Source: Aggregicoccus sp. 17bor-14 (GTDB taxonomy: Bacteria; Myxococcota; Myxococcia; Myxococcales; Myxococcaceae). From it: a DNA stretch of 64,000 bases. The notes under the pieces were generated by a model that was given only the letters and a program-made list of their open reading frames with translations, was not told the origin of the DNA and ran no database searches. Below, in pieces: positions 22,300 to 31,263 of the stretch. The position numbers were made by a program, and so were the translations under genes. The DNA is taken from positions 62,001 to 126,000 of the forward strand of contig NZ_VJZZ01000001.1 in the NCBI RefSeq assembly GCF_009659535.1, read 5' to 3'. Each line of letters starts with the position of its first letter. The stretch's first letter is position 1.

Positions 22300-23663
22300 G
22301 CATCTCCAAGACCCAGGCGAAGACCAAGGCGGGCGCGCGCAGCGGCGCGCTGACCCTGCCGCCCCTCGTCGAGTCCACCACCTCCAGCGGCGTGAAGGTG
22401 ATCGCTGCGGAGCGGGGGCCCCTGCCGCTCGTGGCCATCCGGCTGGTGCTGCGCGTGGGAAGCGTGGCGGACCCGAAGGACAAGTTCGGCCTCGCGGACT
22501 TCACCGCGCGCCTGCTGCGCCGCGGCACCCGCATGCTCGGCGCCCAGGACATCGACGAGGCGGTGGAGTTCGTGGGCGCGAGCCTCGCGGTGGGCGTGAG
22601 CGAGGAGGCGACGAGCCTGCACCTCACCACCCCCGCGGAGCACTTCGGGGAGATGATGGCGGTGCTCGGCCAGCTGGTGCGCGAGCCCACCTTCCCGCAG
22701 GCCGAGGTGGAGCTGTCGCGGGCGCGCGCGCTCGCGCAGTTCGCGAACGACCTGGACGATCCCTCCGTGCTCGCGGACCGCGCCTTCACCCGCGCGCTGT
22801 GGGGCGAGCACCCCTACGGCCACGACGTGGGCGGCCGCTCCGCGCACGTGAAGACCTTCACCCGCGAGGACGTGGTCGCCTTCCAGCAGGCGCACTACGG
22901 ACCGCGCGTGGCGATGCTCGTGGTGGTGGGCGCGGTGAGCCCGAAGCAGGTGGCCGCCGAGGCGGAGAAGGCCTTCGCGGGCTGGAGCGGCGGCCCCGAG
23001 GCCCCCGTCACCGTGCCTGAGTCCGAGCGCATCCCCGGCCAGGGGCGCGTGCTGGTGGTCGACAAGCCGGACCAGACCCAGTCGCAGGTGCGCATCGGCG
23101 GGCCGGGCTTCCGCATGGGACACCCGGACTTCTTCCCCGCCACGGCGATGAACATCGCGGTGGGCGGCGGCTTCACCTCGCGCCTGGTGGACGAGATCCG
23201 CGTGAACCGCGGCCTCTCCTACGGCGCGGGCAGCTACTTCGAGGCGCTGCGCGCGGGCGGCATCTTCGCCATCACCACCTTCACCAAGACCCAGTCCACG
23301 CGCGAGATCATCGACGTGGCGCTCGGCGAGGTCGCGAAGGTGCGCGAGAAGGGGCTCAAGCCGAAGGAGCTGGAGAGCGCGCAGACCTACCTCGCGGGGC
23401 TCTATCCGCTGCGCACGGAGACCAACGAGAGCATCGCCGCGGGCATCGTGGACATCCGCCTACACGGCCTCGGCGACGACTGGGTGGAGCGCTTCCGCGA
23501 CCGCCTGCGCGCGGTGACCCCGGCGCAGGTGCGCGCGGTGGCGAAGAAGTACCTGCTGCCCGAGCCTCCGGCGATCGTCGTGCTGGGCAAGGCGGAGGCG
23601 GTGCGCAAGCAGCTCAAGGGCCTGGGGACGCTCTCCGTGGTTCCCGCCTCGGACTTCGAGTGA
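22296..23663 (+). CDS. M16-family peptidase homolog, non-catalytic subunit
   Basis: A 455-residue M16 protein in which the position of HxxEH is occupied by FGLADFTARLL, so zinc cannot be bound in the usual way. The C-terminal M16C domain keeps the conserved NRGLSYGAG substrate-holding segment. In related pairs the inactive partner completes the peptide chamber. GTG 22296 overlaps the stop of the catalytic subunit, supporting 1:1 synthesis; its own stop overlaps the pseudouridine synthase start. Confidence 0.9.
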   Translation: MSISKTQAKTKAGARSGALTLPPLVESTTSSGVKVIAAERGPLPLVAIRLVLRVGSVADPKDKFGLADFTARLLRRGTRMLGAQDIDEAVEFVGASLAVGVSEEATSLHLTTPAEHFGEMMAVLGQLVREPTFPQAEVELSRARALAQFANDLDDPSVLADRAFTRALWGEHPYGHDVGGRSAHVKTFTREDVVAFQQAHYGPRVAMLVVVGAVSPKQVAAEAEKAFAGWSGGPEAPVTVPESERIPGQGRVLVVDKPDQTQSQVRIGGPGFRMGHPDFFPATAMNIAVGGGFTSRLVDEIRVNRGLSYGAGSYFEALRAGGIFAITTFTKTQSTREIIDVALGEVAKVREKGLKPKELESAQTYLAGLYPLRTETNESIAAGIVDIRLHGLGDDWVERFRDRLRAVTPAQVRAVAKKYLLPEPPAIVVLGKAEAVRKQLKGLGTLSVVPASDFE

Positions 23664-24361
23664 GCTCCGTCCGCGTTCTCTTCGAGGGCGCGGGCCTGCT
23701 CGTGGTCGACAAGCCGGCCGGGGTGCTCGTCATCCCCGGCCGCAGCGAGGAGGCCGGGCCGTCTCTGCGCGAGCAGCTGGAGGCCCAGCTGCGCCGTAAG
23801 GTGTACGTGGTGCACCGGCTCGATCGGGACACCTCGGGAGCGCTGGTGTTCGCGCTGGATGCGGCGGTGCACCGCACGCTGTCCATGGCCTTCGAGGAGG
23901 GGCGCGTGCGCAAGCGCTACCTTGCGCTCGTGGAGGGCCGCCTCGAGGCGCCGCAGCGGGTGGAGCTCGCGCTCGCGGCCGGGCGCAAAGGGCGAATGCG
24001 GCCCGCGCGCCCCGGTGAGGAGGGCAAGCCCTCGGTGACGGAGGTGCGCCCCGTGGAGCGCTTCTCCACGGCGTCGCTGGTGGAGGCCGAGCCTCTCACG
24101 GGCCGCACGCACCAAATCCGCGTTCACCTCACGGCGATCGGCCACCCGCTGCTGATGGATCACCAGTACGCCCGGGATACGCCCCTGACGGCGGCGGACC
24201 TGGGCGGGGAGGGGACGCAGCCAGTGCTCGCGCGCACTCCGCTGCATGCGGCGAGGCTCGAGTGGCCCGCGCTGGCCGGAGTCGCTGCCGGTGCGGTGGA
24301 GGCGCCGCTTCCCGCAGACATGGCCGCGGCGATCGCGTTGCTGCAAATGCCCGTGCCCTGA
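23660..24361 (+). CDS. RluA-family RNA pseudouridine synthase
   Basis: A 233-residue pseudouridine synthase with the RluA catalytic motif HRLDRDTSG (D55) and the C-terminal GRTHQIRVHL motif. No S4 domain precedes it, so it is a short RluA-type enzyme acting on rRNA or tRNA uridine; the site cannot be told from sequence. GTG 23660 overlaps the upstream M16 stop by 4 nt. Confidence 0.9.
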   Translation: MSSVRVLFEGAGLLVVDKPAGVLVIPGRSEEAGPSLREQLEAQLRRKVYVVHRLDRDTSGALVFALDAAVHRTLSMAFEEGRVRKRYLALVEGRLEAPQRVELALAAGRKGRMRPARPGEEGKPSVTEVRPVERFSTASLVEAEPLTGRTHQIRVHLTAIGHPLLMDHQYARDTPLTAADLGGEGTQPVLARTPLHAARLEWPALAGVAAGAVEAPLPADMAAAIALLQMPVP

Positions 24362-24398
24362 GCTCCCAGGCTGCGGCGAGGCTCCACGCACCTTCGGC

Positions 24399-25616
24399 CT
24401 AGTCGACGACCACCCGCTTCAGGTGCGAGCCGATGCGCGTCACCAGCTCGTACGAGATGGTCTGCGCCCACCCGGCCACGGTCTCAGCGGAGACGCTCTC
24501 GTCTCCGTCGTTCCCGATGAGGGTCGCGACGACGGGCCGCTCGTCCCGGGCAGCGCGCGTCACGTCCACCACGATGTGATTCATCATCACGCGGCCGAGC
24601 ACGGGGCAGCGCCGGCCGTTGACGAGCACGTGGGCGCGCCCCGAGAGCAGGCGCGGGTAGCCATCGAAGTAGCCCACGGGGAGGACCGCCACCCGCGTGG
24701 GCTCGGAGCAGCGGTAGGTGCAGCCGTAGCCCACGTAGCTGCCGGCGGGCAGCCACTTCACCACCTGGCTCGGGCAGCGCCAGCGCAGCACGGGGTGCAG
24801 CGTGGGCACGTGGCCCAGCACCAGCTTCGTGCTCAGGCGCGTCTCGGGCGAGGGCCAGAGGCCGTAGAGCGAGATGCCGATGCGCAGCGCCTCGTAGCGG
24901 GAGCGGGGGAGGGCGAAGCTCGCGGCGCTCGCGGCCATGTGCCGCTGCAGCGTGCGGGTGTGCGGCAGCGCGCCGCGCAGGCGGGTGAGCCCCTCCTCGA
25001 AGGTGTCGAGCTGCGACTGCGCGTAGGCCTGCTCGGTCACGTCCTCGGTGTTGGCGAAGTGGCTCAGCGCCCCCACCACCTCGAGCACGTCCGCGCTGTC
25101 GCGCAGGAACGCCACGTCGCCGGGCAGCTGCGCGAGCGTGAAGCCCTCGCGGCCGAGGCCCGTGTCCAGGTGCACGTGGACGCGCAGGGGCTGCGTCAAG
25201 CGGGCTGCCCGCAGCACGGGCACCATGTCCACCCACGAGGTGTCCGCGAGCACCGCGTCCACCCCGGCGCGCGCGAGCGCGACCGCCTCCTCCGCCACGA
25301 TGGCGCCGATGACGAGCACCTGGCGCTGCGGGTGCGCGCCCGCGCGCTCCCACTCGCGGATGGCGAGGCCGTCCTGCGGGGTGATGACGTAGAGCACGTC
25401 CACCGAGTCGTGGACGAGCGGGAGCATCTGCTCGAAGCCGTGGCCGTAGGCGTTGCCCTTGAGCACCGAGCCGAGCGAGCGAGGCGTGGCGTGGGCCCCC
25501 TCGAGCGTGCGGAACAGCGCCACGTTCTCGCGCAGGGCCTGGGCGCTCAGCTCGAGCCAGGACGCACACCCCGGTGTGGCGCCTGCGCCGCTGCGGCCCC
25601 CTGCTGTCTCTGCCAT
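24399..25616 (-). CDS. alr: alanine racemase
   Basis: A 405-residue fold-type III PLP enzyme. PLP-binding K53 is in VLKGNAYGHG, and the second-domain catalytic tyrosine lies in YVGYGCTYRC. It interconverts L- and D-alanine for peptidoglycan. The product is slightly longer than typical Alr through an N-terminal 15-residue Gly/Ala-rich segment. ATG 25616 has a GAGG-rich upstream region. It lies 86 nt after the D-threo amino acid enzyme gene on the same strand, so both may be one unit handling D-amino acids. Confidence 0.93.
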   Translation of the reverse strand: MAETAGGRSGAGATPGCASWLELSAQALRENVALFRTLEGAHATPRSLGSVLKGNAYGHGFEQMLPLVHDSVDVLYVITPQDGLAIREWERAGAHPQRQVLVIGAIVAEEAVALARAGVDAVLADTSWVDMVPVLRAARLTQPLRVHVHLDTGLGREGFTLAQLPGDVAFLRDSADVLEVVGALSHFANTEDVTEQAYAQSQLDTFEEGLTRLRGALPHTRTLQRHMAASAASFALPRSRYEALRIGISLYGLWPSPETRLSTKLVLGHVPTLHPVLRWRCPSQVVKWLPAGSYVGYGCTYRCSEPTRVAVLPVGYFDGYPRLLSGRAHVLVNGRRCPVLGRVMMNHIVVDVTRAARDERPVVATLIGNDGDESVSAETVAGWAQTISYELVTRIGSHLKRVVVD

Positions 25617-25702
25617 GCCTCGTTCCTCTTGGATTCCTGCGGCCGGCGGGCCGCGGCTGACGGTGTCCGATGGGGCTAGAGCAAGCCCGGGGCCAGGGCT
25701 GC

Positions 25703-26794
25703 TCACCAGCCCCGCGCCGCGACACCCCACTTGTGCACCACCTCGTCGCCGCGCACACCCCAAAGCTGCTCGTGAAGGTTCACCGACACGCAGACGTGGT
25801 TGGGGACCAGGCGGACGCGCTCGCCCACGCGTGGCCGCCAGGAGCTGCCGGAGAGATCCAGCAGGCCGTGCTCCTCGCTGAGCGAGCGCAGCAGCACCTC
25901 GGGATGATCGCGCAGGGCGGCGTACCCCACGCCCCGGGGCGGCTCCTCCTTCGCCAGGGCCTTGCTGCCCGCGTCCACCACGGCCTGGCCCGGGACGGCG
26001 GTGCTGACCACCGTGGCCAGCACCGAGTAGGAGATCTCCTCCCACGCGCAGGACCCGAGCAGCGCCGAGGCCCGGTCGTAGAAGAGGTGGATGCCGGGGC
26101 GGATCTCGGTGAGTCCCGGGATCTCGTGCGAGCGCCACAGGGTGGGGGTGGAGCCGCCGCTCACCTCCGGCGGCGCGAGCCCCGCGGCCTCCAGGGCGGC
26201 GCGGTGCCTCCCGAGGGCGTGGGTGAGCGCCGCGAGCGCCCCATCCTGCTCGGCGAGCGGGACGCGCACGTGCCCCGGGTAGAAGCAGATGCCTTCGTAG
26301 CGCAGCCCCTCGGTGCGAGACGCTTCCCGGGCGAGCGCGACCGCCTCCTCCGGCTGCTGCACGCCGACGCGGTGCATGCCCAGGTCCAGCTCCACCATCA
26401 CGCCCACGCTGCGCCCCGCTGCCCTGGCCGCATCCGCGAGGGGCGTGAGCACTTCGAGCGAGTCCACGGCCACCCTCAGCCGCACCTGTGCGGGAAGCGC
26501 CATGAGCCGCGCGAGCCGCTGCGCCCCCACGGGCGGATAGGCGAGGAAGAGGTCGTCCGTGACGCTGGCCATCAGCTCCAGCTCGCGCTGCGTGGCCACG
26601 GTCACTCCCGTGGCGCCCGCCTGCAGCTGCAGCGCGGCGAGCTCGCGCGTCTTGTGCGTCTTGATGTGCGGGCGCCAGCGCAGGCCGTGACTGCGCGCGT
26701 ACGCATCGCCGCGGCGCAGGTTCGCCTCCACCTGCGCAAGGTCCACCAGGGCCGCAGGCGTGGTGAGGGCGTCGATGTGCTGGACCTCGGTCAT
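25703..26794 (-). CDS. D-threonine aldolase/D-serine dehydratase-like PLP enzyme
   Basis: A 363-residue alanine-racemase-fold protein of the DSD1/D-threonine aldolase family. PLP lysine K45 sits in PHIKTHKT, and the C-terminal metal site typical of this family is present as PNHVC (H333, C335). Such enzymes cleave D-threo-3-hydroxy amino acids or deaminate D-serine with a divalent metal. The exact reaction cannot be fixed from sequence. ATG 26794 has CAGGAGG upstream, and the frame continues upstream only as shadow. Confidence 0.88.
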   Translation of the reverse strand: MTEVQHIDALTTPAALVDLAQVEANLRRGDAYARSHGLRWRPHIKTHKTRELAALQLQAGATGVTVATQRELELMASVTDDLFLAYPPVGAQRLARLMALPAQVRLRVAVDSLEVLTPLADAARAAGRSVGVMVELDLGMHRVGVQQPEEAVALAREASRTEGLRYEGICFYPGHVRVPLAEQDGALAALTHALGRHRAALEAAGLAPPEVSGGSTPTLWRSHEIPGLTEIRPGIHLFYDRASALLGSCAWEEISYSVLATVVSTAVPGQAVVDAGSKALAKEEPPRGVGYAALRDHPEVLLRSLSEEHGLLDLSGSSWRPRVGERVRLVPNHVCVSVNLHEQLWGVRGDEVVHKWGVAARGW

Positions 26795-27004
26795 GAGCGC
26801 CTCCTGGGAAGCGCCCGCGCGGAGCAGCCCGGGCGCTGCGGCTGCGCAGTGTCTCACGCTCGGCTGCGCTGCGCCTCCCCGGACGCTCCCCGCGCATGCG
26901 ACGCTGCCGCTCCACCCGGAGGGCAGGTCCCTCGGCGCACCGGGCGCGCTAACTCGGGGATTGCGGATCGCCGCACCCGCGAAGCCATCACAGGAGACGG
27001 GCCG

Positions 27005-27607
27005 ATGAGCGCAGCGAGCAGGGAGTTGGAGTTCTGGTTCGATTTCGGCAGCAACTACAGCTACCTGAGCGTGATGCGCATCGAGCAGGCCGCCGCGCGC
27101 CAGGGCGTGCAGGTGCGCTGGAGGCCCTTCCTGCTCGGGCCCATCTTCAAGGCGCTGGGCTGGGAGACCTCGCCCTTCGTGCTGCAGAAGGAGAAGGGCG
27201 CGTACATGTGGAAGGACATGGTGCGCGAGGCGCACAAGTACGGGGTGCCCTGGACGCGCCCGAGCACCTTCCCTCGCCGGGCGGTGCTCCCGCTGCGCGT
27301 GGCGCTGCTCGGCGCCGAGCAGCCGTGGATGGGCGAGCTCTGCCGCCGCGTCATGCTGCGCAACTTCTCCGAGGACCGGGACATCGACTCGCCCGAGGCC
27401 ATGAGCGAGGTGCTCGCAGGGCTGAAGCTCCCGGCGGAGGCGCTGCTCGCGAAGGCGCAGTCCGAGGAGAACAAGCTGCGGCTGCGCACGCAGACCGAGG
27501 CGGCGAGGTCGCGCGGCATCTTCGGCGCGCCGTCGTTCTTCGTGGGCGACGAGCTCTTCTGGGGAAACGACCGCCTGGACGACGCGCTCGCCTTCGCGGC
27601 CCGCTAG
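27005..27607 (+). CDS. 2-hydroxychromene-2-carboxylate isomerase-like DsbA-fold protein
   Basis: A 200-residue thioredoxin/DsbA-fold protein of the HCCA isomerase/GST-kappa family: FWFDFGSNYSYLS with the catalytic Ser region at residues 12-24, and GIFGAPSFFVGDELFWGNDRL, the classic C-terminal signature. The family uses glutathione in aromatic degradation, but many members act elsewhere; no naphthalene genes are nearby, so its substrate is unknown. It has an AGGAGA site before ATG 27005 and shares a CTAG stop with the convergent gene. Confidence 0.9.
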   Translation: MSAASRELEFWFDFGSNYSYLSVMRIEQAAARQGVQVRWRPFLLGPIFKALGWETSPFVLQKEKGAYMWKDMVREAHKYGVPWTRPSTFPRRAVLPLRVALLGAEQPWMGELCRRVMLRNFSEDRDIDSPEAMSEVLAGLKLPAEALLAKAQSEENKLRLRTQTEAARSRGIFGAPSFFVGDELFWGNDRLDDALAFAAR

Positions 27608-28260
27608 TTCGGGCGCACGCGGAAGGGGTTGGAGTAGCCCACCCGCCCCGCGGCGTCGCGCGCACCCAGGATCATGGAGGGCCCGACGCGGTCCACCGTC
27701 ACCTGCAGCGTGCACTCGCCGTTCACGAAGGCCTGCGTGACGGGCGGCGTGAGCGGAGCCCCTTCGCCGTCGAAGAGCAGCACCACGCCGTTGAAGCTGG
27801 CGGCGGAGGGCCCTTGTGCCCGCAGGGTGACCGTGAAGGGCTGGCCGCGCACCTGCTCCGCAACGGGGTCGAAGGTGAAGCCGACCGTCGCGCGCGGGGG
27901 CCCGATGGTGAGGGCGCGCGGCGCGGTGGCGCTGCGCGAGTCGGCGAGCACCACGCGCACGTCCTGCTCTCCCTGCGTGAGCCCCGCCGGCAGCTGTCCA
28001 ACGAGCAGTCCACCGGGCGCGCGCTCGAGCGGGCCGATCTCCACCGAGCCCAGCCACAGCGTCGCGCTCGAGTCCGCTGCGAGCGTGCGCTCGTTGTAGT
28101 CCACCTCGAAGGGGGCCACCGCATCCACCCGCAACACCAGCGTCGCCTGCTCGTCCGCGGCCACCTGCGAGGGCTGTACGGAGAGGATGCGCGGGTCGGG
28201 CAGCGACTGGCCACAGGCGAGCAGGGTGCACGCGAGCAGGAGGCGGGTGAGGGCGCTCAT
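27604..28260 (-). CDS. lipoprotein with Ig-like/IPT-type beta domains
   Basis: A 218-residue protein with signal peptide and lipobox LLACG (Cys near residue 16), then beta-rich sequence resembling two IPT/TIG-like immunoglobulin domains (PRILSVQPSQVAADEQATLVL is a typical IPT opening). No enzymatic motif. Its ATG overlaps the stop of the upstream barrel protein by 4 nt, suggesting a paired outer-membrane assembly. Function unknown. Confidence 0.78.
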   Translation of the reverse strand: MSALTRLLLACTLLACGQSLPDPRILSVQPSQVAADEQATLVLRVDAVAPFEVDYNERTLAADSSATLWLGSVEIGPLERAPGGLLVGQLPAGLTQGEQDVRVVLADSRSATAPRALTIGPPRATVGFTFDPVAEQVRGQPFTVTLRAQGPSAASFNGVVLLFDGEGAPLTPPVTQAFVNGECTLQVTVDRVGPSMILGARDAAGRVGYSNPFRVRPN

Positions 28261-29603
28261 TTCACGTACCTCAGGCCGAGCGAGAGGCCCACGCCGCCGA
28301 GCTGGGCGCTGAGCCGGGGGGTGGAGACGGGCTGCACGCTGCCGCGCGCCTCGAGCAGGAAGGTGGTGTGGCCGCGGGTGTAGCCGCCCTGCAGCGCGGC
28401 GAAGCCGGCGGGGCGCAGGCCTCCCTCGGAGAAGTCCGACTGCCCCTCCTGCTGCAGGCGGTGGCGAAACAGCGTCAGGCCCGCGCCGAGCCGCGCCGCG
28501 AGCGAGAGCGCGCCGCGCTCCAGCAGGCTCGCGCGCAGCGAGGCGAGGACGGGGACGCCGAGGATGCGCGAGTGCGCCGGGTCCACGCCGCCGACCACCG
28601 CTCCCTCGAGGCTCGCGCGCCGCAGGCCCACCTCGGCCTCGAGCGCGAGGCGCTCCTGCAGCGCGGGCAGCACGTAGCCGGCCCCCAGGGCGAGCGCGGG
28701 GCCCTTGCTCGCGCCCTCCGCGAAGAAGGCCCCGGCCAGGGCGTGCACGGACAGGGGCGAGCGCGCGGGGGGCGCCGCGGGCTGCGAGGGCGCCGACGCA
28801 GTGGGCTGCGGCGAGACCTCGGCTTCGAGCGAGAGCCGATCCTCTCCCTGGCGCCGGGACACCGTGACGCCGAGCCGGCGCTGCCCGGGCTCCGGCGTGA
28901 GCTGGTAGAGCGGCGGCCGGCTCGCGCGCAGCGTGGCGCGCCCTCCCTGCACCTCGAGCTCGAGCGCCTCGGGCGTAAGCGCTTCCTCCGCGGCGACGGC
29001 GAGCCAGGCCGGCCCCTGCGCGGGCACCGGAGTGGGGCCGAGCAGCGCGGCGAGGCCTCCGTCCACGGGCACGTCCAGCGGCACGTCGCGCTCGGTCTGC
29101 TCCCCGTGCGCCGTGGCGAGCACGCGCGCGCTGCGCACGCCGGGCGGCACCTCCACCGCCACGCGTGCCTGCCCCTGGGCGTTGGCCCGCACGGGACCGA
29201 AGCGCGCGCGCTGCACCTGCACCACCACCTGGGCGTCGGGCTCGGTGGCGATGTCCAGCGTGGTGCGGCCGAGCAGCGCGAGCCGGAAGGCCGTGGGCAC
29301 CGGCGCCTGCCCTGGCGCGGGCCTCTCCCAGAACAGCAGCGTGACCCACAAGGGGTGGCGCACGGAGGGCGGCGTGTAGGTAAAGCGCACGCCGGCGGGC
29401 CCTGCATCCCCGGGCGCGGAGAGGGTGCCCGCGGAGGCGGCGGCCTCCAGCTGCAGGGGGCCTGCGCCCTCGCGCGCGACGCGGATGGTCACCTGCGCGT
29501 CGCGGCCCAGCAGGGGGCTCTGCGGCGAGGCCTTCACCTGCAGCGCCTGCGCGGCGGCAGCGGCCGGCAGCAGCGCGAGCGCGAGGAGGACGAGGGGGCG
29601 CAT
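28257..29603 (-). CDS. secreted outer-membrane beta-barrel-like protein
   Basis: A 448-residue protein with a cleavable signal peptide (AALLPAAAAAQA type), two Ig-like beta-sandwich stretches (about 20-250) and a C-terminal region of alternating hydrophobic strands that ends LSLGLRYVK, like an outer-membrane porin/barrel strand. No family recognised. ATG 29603 begins the signal sequence. It is coupled to the downstream IPT-lipoprotein gene by an ATGA overlap. Confidence 0.75.
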   Translation of the reverse strand: MRPLVLLALALLPAAAAAQALQVKASPQSPLLGRDAQVTIRVAREGAGPLQLEAAASAGTLSAPGDAGPAGVRFTYTPPSVRHPLWVTLLFWERPAPGQAPVPTAFRLALLGRTTLDIATEPDAQVVVQVQRARFGPVRANAQGQARVAVEVPPGVRSARVLATAHGEQTERDVPLDVPVDGGLAALLGPTPVPAQGPAWLAVAAEEALTPEALELEVQGGRATLRASRPPLYQLTPEPGQRRLGVTVSRRQGEDRLSLEAEVSPQPTASAPSQPAAPPARSPLSVHALAGAFFAEGASKGPALALGAGYVLPALQERLALEAEVGLRRASLEGAVVGGVDPAHSRILGVPVLASLRASLLERGALSLAARLGAGLTLFRHRLQQEGQSDFSEGGLRPAGFAALQGGYTRGHTTFLLEARGSVQPVSTPRLSAQLGGVGLSLGLRYVK

Positions 29604-29649
29604 GGGGGAGGGGAGTTGAGCCGCCCCGTGCGCCCAGGTCAACCGCGCA

Positions 29650-30213
29650 CTAGCCCTCGGCGGGCTGGGGGTCGGCGGAGCCGGCCTCTTCCGACGGAGC
29701 GCTCTCGCCCGCGGCGACGGGCTTGTCCGCCGGACCGTGCGAGCGCGCGGCCGGAGGGCTGAAAGCGGGCTTGCTCGCGGGCGCAGCGCCACCGCGGCCG
29801 TGCACCAGCGTGCGCGTCTCGGAGCGGAAGACGATGTCCACCTTGTCGCCGCGCACCGCGGAGACGAAGCCCTGCCCGAACGTCGGGTGGTTGATCACCT
29901 GGTCCACCTTGAAGGTCTCGCGCACGGAGTAGGGCACCGAGTGCGCCACGTCCTTGCTCGCGAGCGTGTCGTCGAAGGAGATGACCACCTTCTCCACCTT
30001 CTCGCGCGGCGCCGCGGTGCGCTTCGCCGTGGTGCTGCTGCTCTTGCGCTCGCTCGCGCCGGGGGGGCCGCGGAAGGCGTGGTCGCCGCCGCAGGTGTTG
30101 CAGCGCACGCGCACCGGCTTGGTGCCGACCATCGCGAGAATGGTGTGCGCGAGGTCCATCTTGCAGCGGGTACAGAAGGCGTCGACCTCGCCGCCAACCT
30201 TGTGGGTAGCCAT
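29650..30213 (-). CDS. zinc-ribbon protein with UvrD/CarD-like Tudor segment
   Basis: A 187-residue protein. The N-terminus has CTRC (residues 14-17) and CNTC (38-41), a zinc ribbon. Residues about 105-130 read HPTFGQGFVSAVRGDKVDIVF, matching the small beta barrel at the C-terminus of UvrD-type helicases that contacts RNA polymerase and is similar to CarD-type Tudor folds. The C-terminal 50 residues are Pro/Ala/Glu-rich and disordered. It probably touches the transcription machinery, but that role is inference. Confidence 0.8.
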   Translation of the reverse strand: MATHKVGGEVDAFCTRCKMDLAHTILAMVGTKPVRVRCNTCGGDHAFRGPPGASERKSSSTTAKRTAAPREKVEKVVISFDDTLASKDVAHSVPYSVRETFKVDQVINHPTFGQGFVSAVRGDKVDIVFRSETRTLVHGRGGAAPASKPAFSPPAARSHGPADKPVAAGESAPSEEAGSADPQPAEG

Positions 30214-30438
30214 CGGGATGCTCCGGGCCCGCAGCCGGGGAGGGCGGGCCATCAAAAAGGGGCGCGGAAGATAGCGGCAAATCCGCCGGGCGAAAGCACA
30301 AGTTGCCCTGCCGCCGCGAGGAATGCACCCGCACGCTGGGTCGGGGTCGGCGCTGGGCCGCTCGCTCCCCCGGGGCGGGACACAACGGGCTGGATGCTGG
30401 CCGTGCAGGCTCGGTCCACGTACAGTGGCGGCCCCCCG

Positions 30439-31263
30439 ATGACTCCCGAGCAAGCAGAGCCCCGCGCCGTTCCCAAGGAACCCAACCCGTTCGTCTCCAC
30501 CGTGGAGGGGATCGGCAAGGGCCTCATCGGCATGGTGACGGACCTGGGCGGCCTCGCCACGATGGGCTTCCAGGTGGCGCGCTGGAGCTTCCGCCGCCCC
30601 TTCCGCGCCCAGAACTTCTTCGCCCAGCTGGACTTCGTGGGCGTGGGCTCCATCTTCATCGTGGCGCTCACCGGCCTGTTCACCGGCATGGTGTTCGCCC
30701 AGCAGTCCAGCCGCGCCTTCGAGCTCTTCGACGCGGAGAGCCTGGTGGGCCCCACCGTGGCGCTCACCATCACGCGCGAGCTCGCGGCGGTGTTCAGCGC
30801 GCTGATGGTCACCATGCGCGCGGGCAGCGCCATGTGCACGGAGCTCGGCACCATGCGCGTGACGGAGCAGGTGGACGCGCTGGAGACCATGGCGGTGAAC
30901 CCGGTGCAGTACCTGCTGGTGCCGCGCGTGTTCGCCGGGCTGACCATGGTGCCGGTGCTCACCATGATCTTCGACACCGCGGGCCTGAGCGGCGCCTACT
31001 TCGTGGCGGTGGTGGTGAAGGGCATCTCGGCGGGCACCTTCCTCGCGCGCACGCGGCAGTGGCTCGAGGCGGCGGACATCTTCGAGGGCCTCATCAAGGG
31101 CGCCCTGTTCGGGCTCACCGTGGCGCTCATCTGCTGCTACAAGGGCTTCAACGCCTCGGGCGGCGCCAAGGGCGTGGGCCAGGCGACCACCGAGGCCATG
31201 GTGTCCAGCGCCCTGAGCATCTTCATCCTCGACTTCGTGGTCGGCGTGGTGCTGCACGGATGA
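30439..31263 (+). CDS. mlaE: MlaE-family ABC transporter permease
   Basis: A 274-residue integral-membrane permease with five or six helices and the family-typical EQVDALETMAVNP motif. It belongs to the Mla/Mce lipid-transport system that moves phospholipids between the two membranes. ATG 30439 is chosen; an in-frame ATG at 30394 would add 15 residues. Its stop overlaps the ATP-binding gene by 4 nt and the mlaD gene follows, forming mlaE-mlaF-mlaD. Confidence 0.92.
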   Translation: MTPEQAEPRAVPKEPNPFVSTVEGIGKGLIGMVTDLGGLATMGFQVARWSFRRPFRAQNFFAQLDFVGVGSIFIVALTGLFTGMVFAQQSSRAFELFDAESLVGPTVALTITRELAAVFSALMVTMRAGSAMCTELGTMRVTEQVDALETMAVNPVQYLLVPRVFAGLTMVPVLTMIFDTAGLSGAYFVAVVVKGISAGTFLARTRQWLEAADIFEGLIKGALFGLTVALICCYKGFNASGGAKGVGQATTEAMVSSALSIFILDFVVGVVLHG

